Shown: in pieces, positions 35,364-44,542 of the stretch | Layout of the letters: each line of letters opens with the position of its first letter | Numbering within the stretch: the first letter of the stretch is position 1 | Assembly (NCBI RefSeq): GCF_027988105.1 | Contig: NZ_JAQJZJ010000006.1 | Location: forward strand, 62,001-126,000 | Direction: 5' to 3' | Origin: Pseudomonas aestuarii | GTDB taxonomy: Bacteria > Pseudomonadota > Gammaproteobacteria > Pseudomonadales > Pseudomonadaceae | DNA length: 64,000 nucleotides | Translations under genes and position numbers: made by a program | Notes under the pieces: model-generated | The model's database searches: none | Seen by the model: only the letters and a program-made list of their open reading frames with translations | Told to the model about the DNA's origin: nothing

Positions 35364-36737
35364 ATGACTAAGCAAGCAAGCAACCCGCAAACCCTTGAGT
35401 GGCAGGCCATGAGCCGTGACCACCACCTGGCGCCGTTCAGCGACTTCAAGCAGTTGGCGGAGAGCGGCCCACGCGTCATTACCAAGGCCGATGGCGTGTA
35501 CCTGTGGGACAGCGAAGGCAACAAGATCCTCGATGGCATGGCCGGTCTCTGGTGCGTGGCCATCGGTTATGGTCGCGACGAACTGGCTGATGCCGCCAGC
35601 AAGCAGATGAAAGAGCTGCCTTTCTACAACCTGTTCTTCCAGACCGCCCATCCGCCGGTACTGGAATTGGCCAAGACCCTCGCCGAGATCGCCCCCGCCG
35701 GCATGAGCCATGTGTTCTTCACCGGCTCCGGCTCCGAAGGCAATGACACCATGCTGCGCATGGTGCGCCATTACTGGGCGATCAAGGGCCAGCCGCAGAA
35801 GAAGGTCATCATCAGCCGCATCAACGGTTATCACGGCTCCACCGTGGCCGGCGCCAGCCTCGGCGGCATGAAGTTCATGCACGAGCAGGGCGATTTGCCG
35901 ATTCCGGGCATCGAGCACATTGCCCAGCCCTATTGGTTCGGCGAAGGCGGCGACATGAGCCCGGACGAGTTCGGTATTTGGGCTGCCGACCAGCTGGAGC
36001 AGAAGATTCTCGAAGTCGGTGAGGAGAACGTCGCCGCCTTTATCGCCGAGCCAATCCAGGGCGCCGGCGGTGTGATCGTACCGCCGGACAGCTACTGGCC
36101 GCGCATCCGCGAGATTCTCGCCAAGTACGACATCCTGTTCGTCGCCGATGAGGTGATCTGCGGGTTCGGTCGTACCGGCGAATGGTTTGGCAGCGACTAC
36201 TACGGCCTCAAGCCGGACCTGATGACCATCGCCAAGGGGCTGACTTCCGGTTACATCCCCATGGGCGGCTTGATCGTGCGCGACAGCGTGGTCGAGGTAC
36301 TCAACCAGGGTGGCGATTTCAACCACGGCTTCACCTATTCCGGGCATCCGGTGGCGGCGGCGGTGGCACTGGAGAACATCCGCATCCTGCGCGAAGAAAA
36401 AATCATCGAGCGGGTCAAGGCAGAAACGGCACCCTATTTGCAGCAGCGTCTACGTGAGCTGGCCGACCATCCGTTGGTGGGTGAGGTGCGCGGTGTCGGC
36501 ATGCTCGGAGCGATCGAGCTGGTGAAGAACAAGGCCACCCGTGAGCGCTATCCGAGCGAGTCGGGTGCAGGCATGATTTGCCGTGGTCATTGTTTTGACA
36601 ATGGTCTGATCATGCGTGCCGTGGGCGACACCATGATCATTTCGCCTCCGCTGGTCATCAGCAAGGCCGAGATCGACGAACTGGTAGGTAAGGCGCGTGA
36701 GTGTCTCGACTTGACCGCCGCGGAACTTGCGGGCTGA
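35364..36737 (+). CDS. spuC: Putrescine:pyruvate aminotransferase
   Basis: 457 residues, class III PLP aminotransferase. The PLP lysine is Lys291 in TIAKGLTSGYIPMGG, with the cofactor motif FVADEVICGFGRTGEW before it and the NHGFTYSGHPVAAAVAL segment after. SpuC moves an amino group from putrescine or its relatives to pyruvate, yielding 4-aminobutyraldehyde and alanine. GAGG lies five bases before the chosen ATG; a longer frame beginning 21 codons upstream has no site. Confidence 0.95.
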   Translation: MTKQASNPQTLEWQAMSRDHHLAPFSDFKQLAESGPRVITKADGVYLWDSEGNKILDGMAGLWCVAIGYGRDELADAASKQMKELPFYNLFFQTAHPPVLELAKTLAEIAPAGMSHVFFTGSGSEGNDTMLRMVRHYWAIKGQPQKKVIISRINGYHGSTVAGASLGGMKFMHEQGDLPIPGIEHIAQPYWFGEGGDMSPDEFGIWAADQLEQKILEVGEENVAAFIAEPIQGAGGVIVPPDSYWPRIREILAKYDILFVADEVICGFGRTGEWFGSDYYGLKPDLMTIAKGLTSGYIPMGGLIVRDSVVEVLNQGGDFNHGFTYSGHPVAAAVALENIRILREEKIIERVKAETAPYLQQRLRELADHPLVGEVRGVGMLGAIELVKNKATRERYPSESGAGMICRGHCFDNGLIMRAVGDTMIISPPLVISKAEIDELVGKARECLDLTAAELAG

Positions 36738-36755
36738 AACACGCCGCTCCTTATC

Positions 36756-36780
36756 GCGTTCAGCGGGCTACGCTGAACGC
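36756..36780 (+). repeat. Hairpin between spuC and spuD
   Basis: GCGTTCAGCG-GGCTA-CGCTGAACGC gives a perfect 10-bp stem 18 bases after the spuC stop, with no T-run. It could stabilise the spuC message 3' end or attenuate read-through into the transport genes. Confidence 0.6.
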
Positions 36781-36785
36781 TGTAA

Positions 36786-37994
<1,209 letters not shown>

Positions 37995-38042
37995 TCGCTG
38001 GCCCAGCGAGGTGGTGAGCGCAGGCGATCTGCTGAACCACCC

Positions 38043-38072
38043 GATTGCTGGCGGGGTATCCCGCCAGCAATC
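38043..38072 (+). repeat. Strong 13-bp hairpin after the polyamine-binding protein gene
   Basis: GATTGCTGGCGGG and CCCGCCAGCAATC pair perfectly around the loop GTAT, 48 bases after the stop. No T-run follows, only GGATAATAAAAAGG. Such structures often protect a binding-protein message so that it is made in excess over the membrane components. Confidence 0.7.
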
Positions 38073-38095
38073 CGGATAATAAAAAGGAAGCCCAT

Positions 38096-38221
38096 ATGCA
38101 TCGTTCAACTCAGCTGGCCGGCCTCGTGTCCGTGCCATTGGCCAGCCTGTTGCCTGCGGTTAGCTCGGTTGGCCGCAATAGCGGGGCTGAACACAGAGCC
38201 CGCTTGGCGTTTAGCCGTTGA
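38096..38221 (+). CDS. Short ORF (41 aa), possible remnant of a lost second binding-protein gene
   Basis: An excellent AAGGAAG site seven bases before an ATG opens a 42-codon frame. Its first part looks like a signal peptide (MHRSTQLAGLVSVPLASLLP) and the rest does not resemble a binding protein. It lies where spuE is expected. It may be the relic of that gene's start, a short peptide, or chance; no database match can be run here. Confidence 0.35.
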   Translation: MHRSTQLAGLVSVPLASLLPAVSSVGRNSGAEHRARLAFSR

Positions 38222-38691
38222 ACCACATGCATTTTGCCACTAACGAGGCCACCCCTTTGCGGGTCGCCGGAATTGAAGAGGACACGGCTGTGCGAGATGC
38301 CTCCGGCACCACTCTGACCGCCAGCGCCCCGGCGCTTGGCCTGCTGGCCAAGGCCCAGGCGGCGACAGTTCAGCGACGCACGGCGAACAGCGACAAGCAG
38401 GCCGCGGCCTGCACGAGTCATCCAGTGAGCCCCGCGATAATTGCCGGGGCCAGCGCTTACCTTGGCTACGCTAAGTCACATGACCGTGGCCCGTATCGAT
38501 CGATCAGGGCGTAGCCCGTGACGCGGCGGTGTAGCCGCTGCGAGCAGTTTTGGACAGGTTGTTTCTCTCGGCGGAGTTGCCGATCACAATACAAAGGCCA
38601 ATGACCCGAAGCTGGAACAGGGTCGACTAGGGCCACAATTTCAAACGTCCGGCCGTCGGGGTTGGGCGCTACTTTTGCGGGAGTTTTGGTA
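38222..38691. other. Gene-free stretch before spuF
   Basis: 470 bases without a convincing gene. A 98-codon open frame (38218-38514) has no ribosome site and no recognisable family. No terminator was seen, so the spu message could run through to spuF. A GGGAG ribosome site lies just before spuF. Confidence 0.5.
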
Positions 38692-39834
38692 ATGGCAGTT
38701 GCTTCCAGTGCCTATAAAAAGGTTATTGAGGGAGATCAACAACCCAAAGAGGTGTTGGTCAAAATCGACCGTGTGACGAAGAAGTTCGATGAAACCATCG
38801 CCGTCGACGACGTCTCGCTGACCATCAACAAAGGCGAAATCTTTGCCCTGCTCGGCGGCTCGGGTTCGGGGAAGTCGACCCTGCTGCGCATGCTCGCCGG
38901 TTTCGAACGGCCGACCCAGGGGCGCATCTACCTGGATGGTGAAGACATCACCGATCTACCGCCCTACGAGCGGCCGATCAACATGATGTTCCAGTCCTAC
39001 GCGCTGTTCCCGCACATGAGTGTGGCGGACAACATCGCCTTCGGCCTCAAGCAGGACAAGATGTCCCGGGCCGATATTGAGGCGCGGGTCGAGGAAATGC
39101 TCAAGCTGGTGCAGATGACCCAGTACGCCAAGCGCAAGCCGCACCAGTTGTCCGGCGGCCAGCGTCAGCGCGTGGCCTTGGCCCGCTCCCTGGCCAAGAG
39201 TCCGAAACTGCTGCTGCTCGACGAGCCGATGGGCGCACTGGACAAGAAACTGCGCTCGCAAATGCAGCTGGAGCTGGTCGAGATCATCGAGCGGGTCGGC
39301 GTGACCTGCGTGATGGTGACCCACGACCAGGAAGAGGCCATGACCATGGCCCAGCGCATCGCCATCATGCACCTGGGCTGGATCGCCCAGATTGGCAGCC
39401 CGATCGACATCTATGAAACCCCGACCAGTCGCCTGGTCTGTGAGTTCATTGGCAACGTCAACCTGTTCGATGGCCAGGTGGTCGAGGATATGGAAGGCCA
39501 CGCGCTGATCGACAGCCCGGACCTGGATCGCAATATCTTCGTCGGTCACGGCGTCAGCACCTCGGTGCAGGACAAGAGCATCACCTACGCGATTCGTCCG
39601 GAGAAGCTGCTGGTCACCACCGAGCAGCCGAGCTGCGAGTACAACTGGTCGCGCGGCACTGTGCACGACATCGCCTATCTGGGCGGCCATTCGGTGTTCC
39701 ACGTGCAGCTGCCGAGCGGCAAGATCGTTCAATCCTTCGTCGCCAATGCCGAACGTCGCGGCGCGCGGCCGACCTGGGATGACCAGGTCTTCGTCTGGTG
39801 GGAGGATGACAGCGGGGTGGCATTGCGCTCATGA
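38692..39834 (+). CDS. spuF: Polyamine ABC transporter ATP-binding protein
   Basis: 380 residues. The ABC domain (about 15-250) has Walker A GGSGSGKST, signature LSGGQRQR, Walker B LLLLDEPMGALDKK and H-loop VTHDQEEAM. A TOBE-type regulatory domain fills about 280-375. It drives SpuGH. A GGGAG site lies eight bases before the chosen ATG. The stop overlaps the spuG ATG (ATGA). Confidence 0.95.
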   Translation: MAVASSAYKKVIEGDQQPKEVLVKIDRVTKKFDETIAVDDVSLTINKGEIFALLGGSGSGKSTLLRMLAGFERPTQGRIYLDGEDITDLPPYERPINMMFQSYALFPHMSVADNIAFGLKQDKMSRADIEARVEEMLKLVQMTQYAKRKPHQLSGGQRQRVALARSLAKSPKLLLLDEPMGALDKKLRSQMQLELVEIIERVGVTCVMVTHDQEEAMTMAQRIAIMHLGWIAQIGSPIDIYETPTSRLVCEFIGNVNLFDGQVVEDMEGHALIDSPDLDRNIFVGHGVSTSVQDKSITYAIRPEKLLVTTEQPSCEYNWSRGTVHDIAYLGGHSVFHVQLPSGKIVQSFVANAERRGARPTWDDQVFVWWEDDSGVALRS

Positions 39835-40742
39835 ATATTTCCCGAAGCATCAGCCGGCGTATGCCCTCAGGGAGGCACTTCGTTATCGGAGTGCCCTTCA
39901 TCTGGTTGTTCCTGTTCTTCCTGCTGCCCTTCATCATCGTCTTGAAGATCAGCTTTGCCGAAGCCGACGTGGCCATTCCACCCTATACGGAGATTTACAA
40001 CTGGGCGGAACAGCAGCTGTCGATTGTCCTCAACCTGAGTAACTACATCTTCCTCAGCGAGGACGATCTGTACCTGGCCGCCTACCTCGGCTCAATAAAG
40101 ATGGCCTTTATCAGTACCGCCCTGTGCGTGCTGATCGGTTATCCGATGGCGTATGCCATCGCCCGAGCCGACAAGGAAATGCAGATGGTATTTCTGCTGC
40201 TGATCATGATGCCGACCTGGACGGCGATTCTGATCCGCGTGTATGCCTGGATGGGCATCCTCAGCAGCAATGGTTTGCTCAACAGCCTGCTGCTGAGCAT
40301 CGGGGTAATCGACTCGCCGATCCGCATCCTCAACACCAACCTCGCGGTGTATATCGGCATCGTCTACTCCTACCTGCCGTTCATGGTATTGCCGCTGTAT
40401 GCCAACCTGGTGAAACACGACCAGAGTCTGCTGGAAGCCGCTTCCGATCTGGGCTCGAGCAACTTCAACAGCTTCTGGAAAATCACCGTGCCGCTGTCGA
40501 AGAACGGCATCATCGCCGGCTGCATGCTGGTGTTCATTCCGGCCGTCGGTGAGTTCGTCATCCCCGAACTGCTCGGTGGCCCGGAGACCCTGATGATCGG
40601 CAAGGTGCTCTGGCAGGAGTTCTTCAATAACCGCGACTGGCCGGTGGCCTCGGCCTTGGCGGTGGTCATGCTGGCGGTTCTGATCATTCCGATCATTCTG
40701 TTTAACCGCAGCCAAGCCAAAGAGATGGAGGGCCGGGCATGA
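39831..40742 (+). CDS. spuG: Polyamine ABC transporter permease
   Basis: 303 residues, about six membrane helices, with the EAA-type loop DQSLLEAASDLGSSNFNSFWKITVPLS that docks with SpuF. PotB/PotH family. It overlaps spuF and spuH by four bases on each side, so the transporter genes are translated as a coupled set. Confidence 0.95.
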   Translation: MNISRSISRRMPSGRHFVIGVPFIWLFLFFLLPFIIVLKISFAEADVAIPPYTEIYNWAEQQLSIVLNLSNYIFLSEDDLYLAAYLGSIKMAFISTALCVLIGYPMAYAIARADKEMQMVFLLLIMMPTWTAILIRVYAWMGILSSNGLLNSLLLSIGVIDSPIRILNTNLAVYIGIVYSYLPFMVLPLYANLVKHDQSLLEAASDLGSSNFNSFWKITVPLSKNGIIAGCMLVFIPAVGEFVIPELLGGPETLMIGKVLWQEFFNNRDWPVASALAVVMLAVLIIPIILFNRSQAKEMEGRA

Positions 40743-41638
40743 AGCGTTTCAGTTTCTCCACCCTGATGCTGTGGGCAGGCTTCCTGTTCATCTACTTGCC
40801 GATGCTGATCCTGGTGATCTATTCGTTCAACGGTTCGCGCCTGGTCACGGTGTGGGGCGGCTGGTCGGTGAAGTGGTACGTCGGCCTGCTCGACAACACC
40901 CAACTGATGGGCGCGGTGATGCGCTCCCTGGAGATCGCCTGCTACACCGCGATTGCCGCGGTCATCCTCGGCACCATGGCGGCCTTCGTCCTGACCCGGG
41001 TGACCCGTTTCAAGGGCCGCACCGTGTTCGGCGGGCTGGTCACGGCACCCCTGGTGATGCCCGAAGTGATCACCGGTCTGTCGCTGCTGCTGCTGTTCGT
41101 GGCCATGGCCCAGTTGATCGGCTGGCCGGCCGAGCGCGGCATCGTGACCATCTGGATCGCCCACACCACCTTCTGTACCGCCTATGTCTCGGTGGTGGTG
41201 TCCTCGCGTCTGCGTGAGCTGGACATGTCGATCGAGGAGGCGGCCATGGACCTGGGCGCCAAGCCCTTGAAGGTGTTCTTCATGATCACCATTCCGATGA
41301 TCGCGCCCTCCCTGGCGGCCGGCGGCATGATGTCCTTCGCCCTGTCGCTGGACGACCTGGTGCTGGCCAGCTTCGTCTCCGGCCCCGGCGCCACCACCCT
41401 GCCGATGGAGGTGTTCTCCGCCGTGCGCCTGGGGGTGAAACCGGAAATCAACGCGATCGCCAGCTTGATCCTGTTGTCGGTGTCGCTGATGACCTTCATG
41501 ATCTGGTTCATCGCCCGTCGGGCCGAGGTCGCGCGCAAGAAGGCAGTACAGCAAGCCATGGATGAAACCGCTGGCGTGCGGGACCAACAGGGCCCGGACA
41601 GCCGCCGCGATCCTTCGCAGGTGCACGCGCCCGCCTAG
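40739..41638 (+). CDS. spuH: Polyamine ABC transporter permease
   Basis: 299 residues, about six membrane helices and the EAA loop DMSIEEAAMDLGAKPLKVFFMITIPMI. PotC/PotI family partner of SpuG. The last 35 residues form a charged tail not usual for the family core. Last gene of the spu operon; a strong terminator follows 22 bases later. Confidence 0.95.
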   Translation: MKRFSFSTLMLWAGFLFIYLPMLILVIYSFNGSRLVTVWGGWSVKWYVGLLDNTQLMGAVMRSLEIACYTAIAAVILGTMAAFVLTRVTRFKGRTVFGGLVTAPLVMPEVITGLSLLLLFVAMAQLIGWPAERGIVTIWIAHTTFCTAYVSVVVSSRLRELDMSIEEAAMDLGAKPLKVFFMITIPMIAPSLAAGGMMSFALSLDDLVLASFVSGPGATTLPMEVFSAVRLGVKPEINAIASLILLSVSLMTFMIWFIARRAEVARKKAVQQAMDETAGVRDQQGPDSRRDPSQVHAPA

Positions 41639-41659
41639 GTAGTCGTATGGGTAAACAAG

Positions 41660-41687
41660 AAAGGGTCACTGCGGTGACCCTTTTTTG
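41660..41687 (+). terminator. Rho-independent terminator of the spu operon
   Basis: AAGGGTCAC and GTGACCC pair around TGCG, followed by TTTTTT. It ends the polyamine operon about 20 bases after spuH. Confidence 0.95.
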
Positions 41688-41824
41688 TGGGGCGCGCGAT
41701 CCCTGCGTAGGTAGGCTTCGGCGCGCCGCGACAGCCTGCTGGATTGCGCCGCGCCGCCGATCCACGGCGTACTGCCTGTGGGGTTACCGCCCGCATCATT
41801 CCGGCTCATGGCGCAGATGTCGAC

Positions 41825-42001
41825 TCACTCGGCATCCCTGCCTTCGCTGGCTTTCTCATGGGGCACGCGGTCGCGGATGCGGAAGATGCCCGTGAAGGTG
41901 GGGATGTCTTGCCCATCATCAGTTACGACCATGATTGCCGTCTCGAACTTACGTGCCACGTCCTTGAGGATGCGCATGACCGCCATGGCGCGCGTACTGT
42001 C
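41825..42001 (-). pseudogene. C-terminal remnant of an ABC-transporter ATPase
   Basis: On the minus strand an open stretch reads DSTRAMAVMRILKDVARKF, then ETAIMVVTDDGQDIPTFTGI, then a tail rich in Arg, Asp and Glu before a stop. It matches the last 60 or so residues of LolD/DevA-type ABC ATPases, starting at the D-loop. The H-loop histidine (normally VTHD) is replaced by aspartate. Upstream of the D-loop no Walker B or signature follows in frame, so the rest of the gene is gone. The surrounding 41688-42198 stretch contains no intact gene. Confidence 0.6.
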
Positions 42002-42198
42002 AATCCGCCATGGAGCCGCGCCAACGCTGTCAGTTGTGGCTGTCCCCCTGTCGGCGCGGGTCCAGGCGCGCGCATCATGGAGTTTTTGCCGGCAAGTCCC
42101 CGCGCGGATCGGACAACGGGGCTACCCGTTGCGTGGCCTGCACTGCGACGCGGCTTCGATGACAACCGGGGTAAAATTCCACGCTGAGGCCATATGAA

Positions 42199-42225
42199 TG
42201 GAACATTTGCCCAGCTGGCAGCGTT
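42199..42225 (+). promoter_or_regulatory. ECF-type promoter of the sigma-factor operon
   Basis: TGGAAC (42199-42204) is followed after 17 bases by CGTT (42222-42225). The same layout, with flanking similarity (AATGGAACA and GCCCAG in the spacer), occurs at 43745-43771. This indicates autoregulation by the sigma factor encoded 50 bases downstream. Confidence 0.7.
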
Positions 42226-42276
42226 AAACCTGTAACGCAGCGTGCAGGGGCCGATGTCTTGGGCAGAAAAGTTGAT

Positions 42277-42837
42277 ATGCACGATTCGGAAGAACAGTTG
42301 ATCAAGCAGGCTCAAGCGGGCAATCGGCATGCCTTCGGCTCGCTGATGCAGCGCAACCAGGCGCGCGTGTTCCAGTTTGTCCGGCGTCTGTGCGCAGGCG
42401 GCGACGAGGCTCTGGACATCACCCAGGACACCTTCCTCAAGGCATATCTGGCCTTGGACAAATGGCGGCCCGAGGCACGCTTTCAGACCTGGTTGTTGCA
42501 AATTGCCCGCAATACCACCCTGGATGCGTTGCGCCAGCGGCGGCGCCAGCCGTGCGAAGCCCTCGAGGAAGACAGTCAACTACTCAGCCCTGTAGCTTCG
42601 CCGGAACAACAGTTAGCTGGCTCACAGCGCCTTGCCCTGTTGGAGCGCCTGCTTGCCCGGCTGCCGCTGGAACACCGCGAGATCTTGCTGCTGCGTGAAG
42701 TCGAGGGCCTGTCTTATGCTGAGCTGGCAACCACCTTGGGCATCCAGCAAGGAACGGTCAAGTCGCGGCTGGCCCGGGCCCGCGAGGCCATGCTGAGCAA
42801 TTATCGACACGCGACCGGAGGGCAACTGAATGACTGA
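42277..42837 (+). CDS. ECF sigma factor (CnrH/RpoE-like)
   Basis: 186 residues. Region 2 (about 8-80) includes the QNQARVFQFVRRLCAGGDEALDITQDTFLKAYLAL type core with -10-binding segment FQTWLLQIARNTTLD; region 4 (about 125-175) has the helix-turn-helix LSYAELATTLGIQQGTVKSRLARARE. The ATG at 42277 is preferred over an upstream TTG. It overlaps the anti-sigma gene by eight bases. The companion genes suggest a response to a metal or to envelope stress; which one is not shown. Confidence 0.92.
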   Translation: MHDSEEQLIKQAQAGNRHAFGSLMQRNQARVFQFVRRLCAGGDEALDITQDTFLKAYLALDKWRPEARFQTWLLQIARNTTLDALRQRRRQPCEALEEDSQLLSPVASPEQQLAGSQRLALLERLLARLPLEHREILLLREVEGLSYAELATTLGIQQGTVKSRLARAREAMLSNYRHATGGQLND

Positions 42838-43273
42838 GCACCCGGATATGGAGGCGCTGTCCGCCTACCTCGATGGCGAGTCTGATCCACAGGCAAGCCG
42901 CCGTATCGCCACGCATTTGGCCGTCTGCCCCAGTTGCGCCACGATTGTTCGCGACTTGCAGGCGATCAGCCAGGGCTTACGTGCGCTGGTGCCAGAGCCG
43001 CCGCCGGTCGACCTGACCGCGCGCGTCAGCGTCTTACTCGAGAGCCCGCGCCTGACCCGCCACCGACCGGCCAGATGGCGTAATAGGCTGCCGGTCGTAG
43101 CAGGGGCGGCGGCATCGGTACTGTTCGGCGTGCTGATCGGCTCCGCCTTGCCCCCGGACCCGCCGTCATCCTCTTATCTGAGCCTGAATGCCCTGGCCGT
43201 GCTGGGGAGTGCCCCGCCCGGCGCGCTCTGTGCTCGCCCTGAATCCTGCTACCTGAAGGTAACCCTGAAATGA
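42830..43273 (+). CDS. Zinc-finger anti-sigma factor
   Basis: 147 residues. The N-terminal ZAS motif is visible in RIATHLAVCPSCATIV (H-x3-C-x2-C). One membrane helix lies near residues 84-105 (LPVVAGAAASVLFGVLIGSA), leaving a short periplasmic tail with a CARPESC cysteine pair. It should hold the preceding ECF sigma factor at the inner membrane. It overlaps its neighbours on both sides (eight and four bases). Confidence 0.88.
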   Translation: MTEHPDMEALSAYLDGESDPQASRRIATHLAVCPSCATIVRDLQAISQGLRALVPEPPPVDLTARVSVLLESPRLTRHRPARWRNRLPVVAGAAASVLFGVLIGSALPPDPPSSSYLSLNALAVLGSAPPGALCARPESCYLKVTLK

Positions 43274-43734
43274 CGCACGCCTCCCTTCGTACTGCACTGG
43301 TCTTTTCGTTACTGGTCAATGTCGGCGTACTCGCCGCCGCAGGCTGGCAAATGCTCCCGCGTGATGGTCTGCCGATGCCTTCAGGGGCCCCTACCAGCCT
43401 GTCCCGCCACCTCCAGTTGAGTGCCGATCAACTGCAGCGCTGGCATGACGCCGAGGTGTTGTTTTTCACCCAGTTGCATGCCTCCGGCGGCGCAATCAAA
43501 GCGCACCGCGACCGTCTGATCGAGGCGATCTTCGGTGATGCCCCAGAGCCTGAATTGATCGAGCGCGAGCGGGTCGCGATCTCCCGCCTGCAAGACGCAC
43601 AGCAGCAACAGGTTATCGAGCAGCTTCTGCTCGAGCGGACCATTCTTACTTCCGAACAACGTCAACGGCTGGCGCAACTGCTCACGCAGCAGCCGGTCGG
43701 GCCATCCGGATTCGAAAGCCTGCACCGTGAATAG
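43270..43734 (+). CDS. Periplasmic heavy-metal sensor-like protein (CnrX/ZraP family)
   Basis: 154 residues: N-terminal membrane anchor (LVFSLLVNVGVLAAAGW) and a helical periplasmic domain with the pattern of the metal-resistance family (LQLSADQLQRWHDAEVLFFTQ, ILTSEQRQRLAQLL). CnrX-type proteins bind metal and relay the signal to the anti-sigma factor. A few histidines (for example in RWHDAE and the HASGG segment) could bind metal. Third gene of the coupled sigma, anti-sigma, sensor set, resembling the cnrYXH system in logic though not in order. Confidence 0.75.
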   Translation: MTHASLRTALVFSLLVNVGVLAAAGWQMLPRDGLPMPSGAPTSLSRHLQLSADQLQRWHDAEVLFFTQLHASGGAIKAHRDRLIEAIFGDAPEPELIERERVAISRLQDAQQQQVIEQLLLERTILTSEQRQRLAQLLTQQPVGPSGFESLHRE

Positions 43735-43744
43735 GCCCAAAAAA

Positions 43745-43771
43745 TGGAACAAAAAACGCCCAGGCGACGTT
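43745..43771 (+). promoter_or_regulatory. Second ECF-type promoter, upstream of the exported protein gene
   Basis: TGGAAC (43745-43750) and CGTT (43768-43771) with a 17-base gap copy the arrangement at 42199-42225. Transcription should start near 43778, about 58 bases before the next gene. Confidence 0.68.
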
Positions 43772-43773
43772 CA

Positions 43774-43816
43774 AGTAAATGAAATAAGTCGCTGAGTTCA
43801 GCGACCATCATTTACT
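43774..43816 (+). repeat. Two-part hairpin at the start of the leader
   Basis: Outer arms AGTAAATGA (43774-43782) and TCATTTACT (43808-43816) enclose inner arms GTCGCTGA and TCAGCGAC (43788-43795 and 43798-43805). All pairs are perfect. It begins at about the predicted transcription start and ends 19 bases before the ATG. It could act as an operator or as an mRNA-protecting 5' hairpin. Confidence 0.6.
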
Positions 43817-43835
43817 GCATTGACGGAGTCCCACC

Positions 43836-44324
43836 ATGAACCTGACCCCCCGTACAGCCATTCTCGCCCTGATCCTCGGCGCTTCCTCTCTGAGCTTTGC
43901 CTACGCCAGCCTGGCTAGCGAAGCCGCGCACCAGCACGGATCCTCCACACACGCGCTGCAGCTGAACGCTGGCGAAAAATGGGCCACCGATGCGCCGTTG
44001 CGCAAGGCCATGGGGGCGCTGAATGGCGCCATGCAGACGTCATTGCCGGCCATCCATGACAACCAGTTGGGCGATGCGCAGTACGACCAGCTGGCCGCTC
44101 AGATCAATGATGAGGCGGCCTATATGGTCAAGCATTGCAAGCTGGCACCCGAGGCCGACGCACAACTGCACCTGGTTATCGCCGAGCTGTTGGCCGGTGC
44201 CGATAGCATGGCCGGCAAGACCCCCGGCGAGGCCCGCCGAAATGGGGCGGTCAAAGTCCTTGGTGCATTGCAAACCTATGCCAAGTACTTCGCCGATACC
44301 TCCTTCGACACCATCGAGCATTAA
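43836..44324 (+). CDS. Small exported protein of unknown role, likely target of the ECF sigma factor
   Basis: 162 residues. A signal peptide (AILALILGASSLSFAYA, cleavage near residue 27) precedes a HQHG segment and a helical domain (LRKAMGALNGAMQTSLPAIH, VKHCKLAPEADAQLHLVIAELLAG). The spacing of helices suggests a four-helix bundle like cytochrome c'-type or copper-associated periplasmic proteins, but no haem-binding CxxCH is present. One cysteine and several histidines could bind metal. An ECF-type promoter and hairpin lie in front. I do not recognise a named family with confidence. Confidence 0.7.
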   Translation: MNLTPRTAILALILGASSLSFAYASLASEAAHQHGSSTHALQLNAGEKWATDAPLRKAMGALNGAMQTSLPAIHDNQLGDAQYDQLAAQINDEAAYMVKHCKLAPEADAQLHLVIAELLAGADSMAGKTPGEARRNGAVKVLGALQTYAKYFADTSFDTIEH

Positions 44325-44542
44325 GTTGATTCTTATGTAGGTTGCACCAATGCCTGACTGGGCATGGCCGACAGAGGGTCACCGCAGTGCCCCTCTGTCG
44401 TGTTGTTGGCGATACTCGGCAGTTGCTCGCTTTCCAGATTGTCGATGCGCTCAGCGACTTTAGCTGTACATCCATACAGATTAAGCTTGCCTGGACCCGC
44501 GTCACTGCGCATGCTGTGCGCCATCGCGACAAGGAATCGATG

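Noticed and set aside
33975..36347. 790-codon open frame on the minus strand opposite spuB and spuC
   Set aside because: It is antisense to two well-conserved enzymes in a high-GC genome where long antisense frames are common; the translation matches no family I recognise.
38218..38514. 98-codon open frame in the gap before spuF
   Set aside because: No ribosome site and no recognisable protein pattern, so it was not listed as a gene.
41744..42197. Plus-strand open frames between the spu terminator and the ECF promoter
   Set aside because: They run opposite the ABC-ATPase remnant, lack ribosome sites and show no family similarity.
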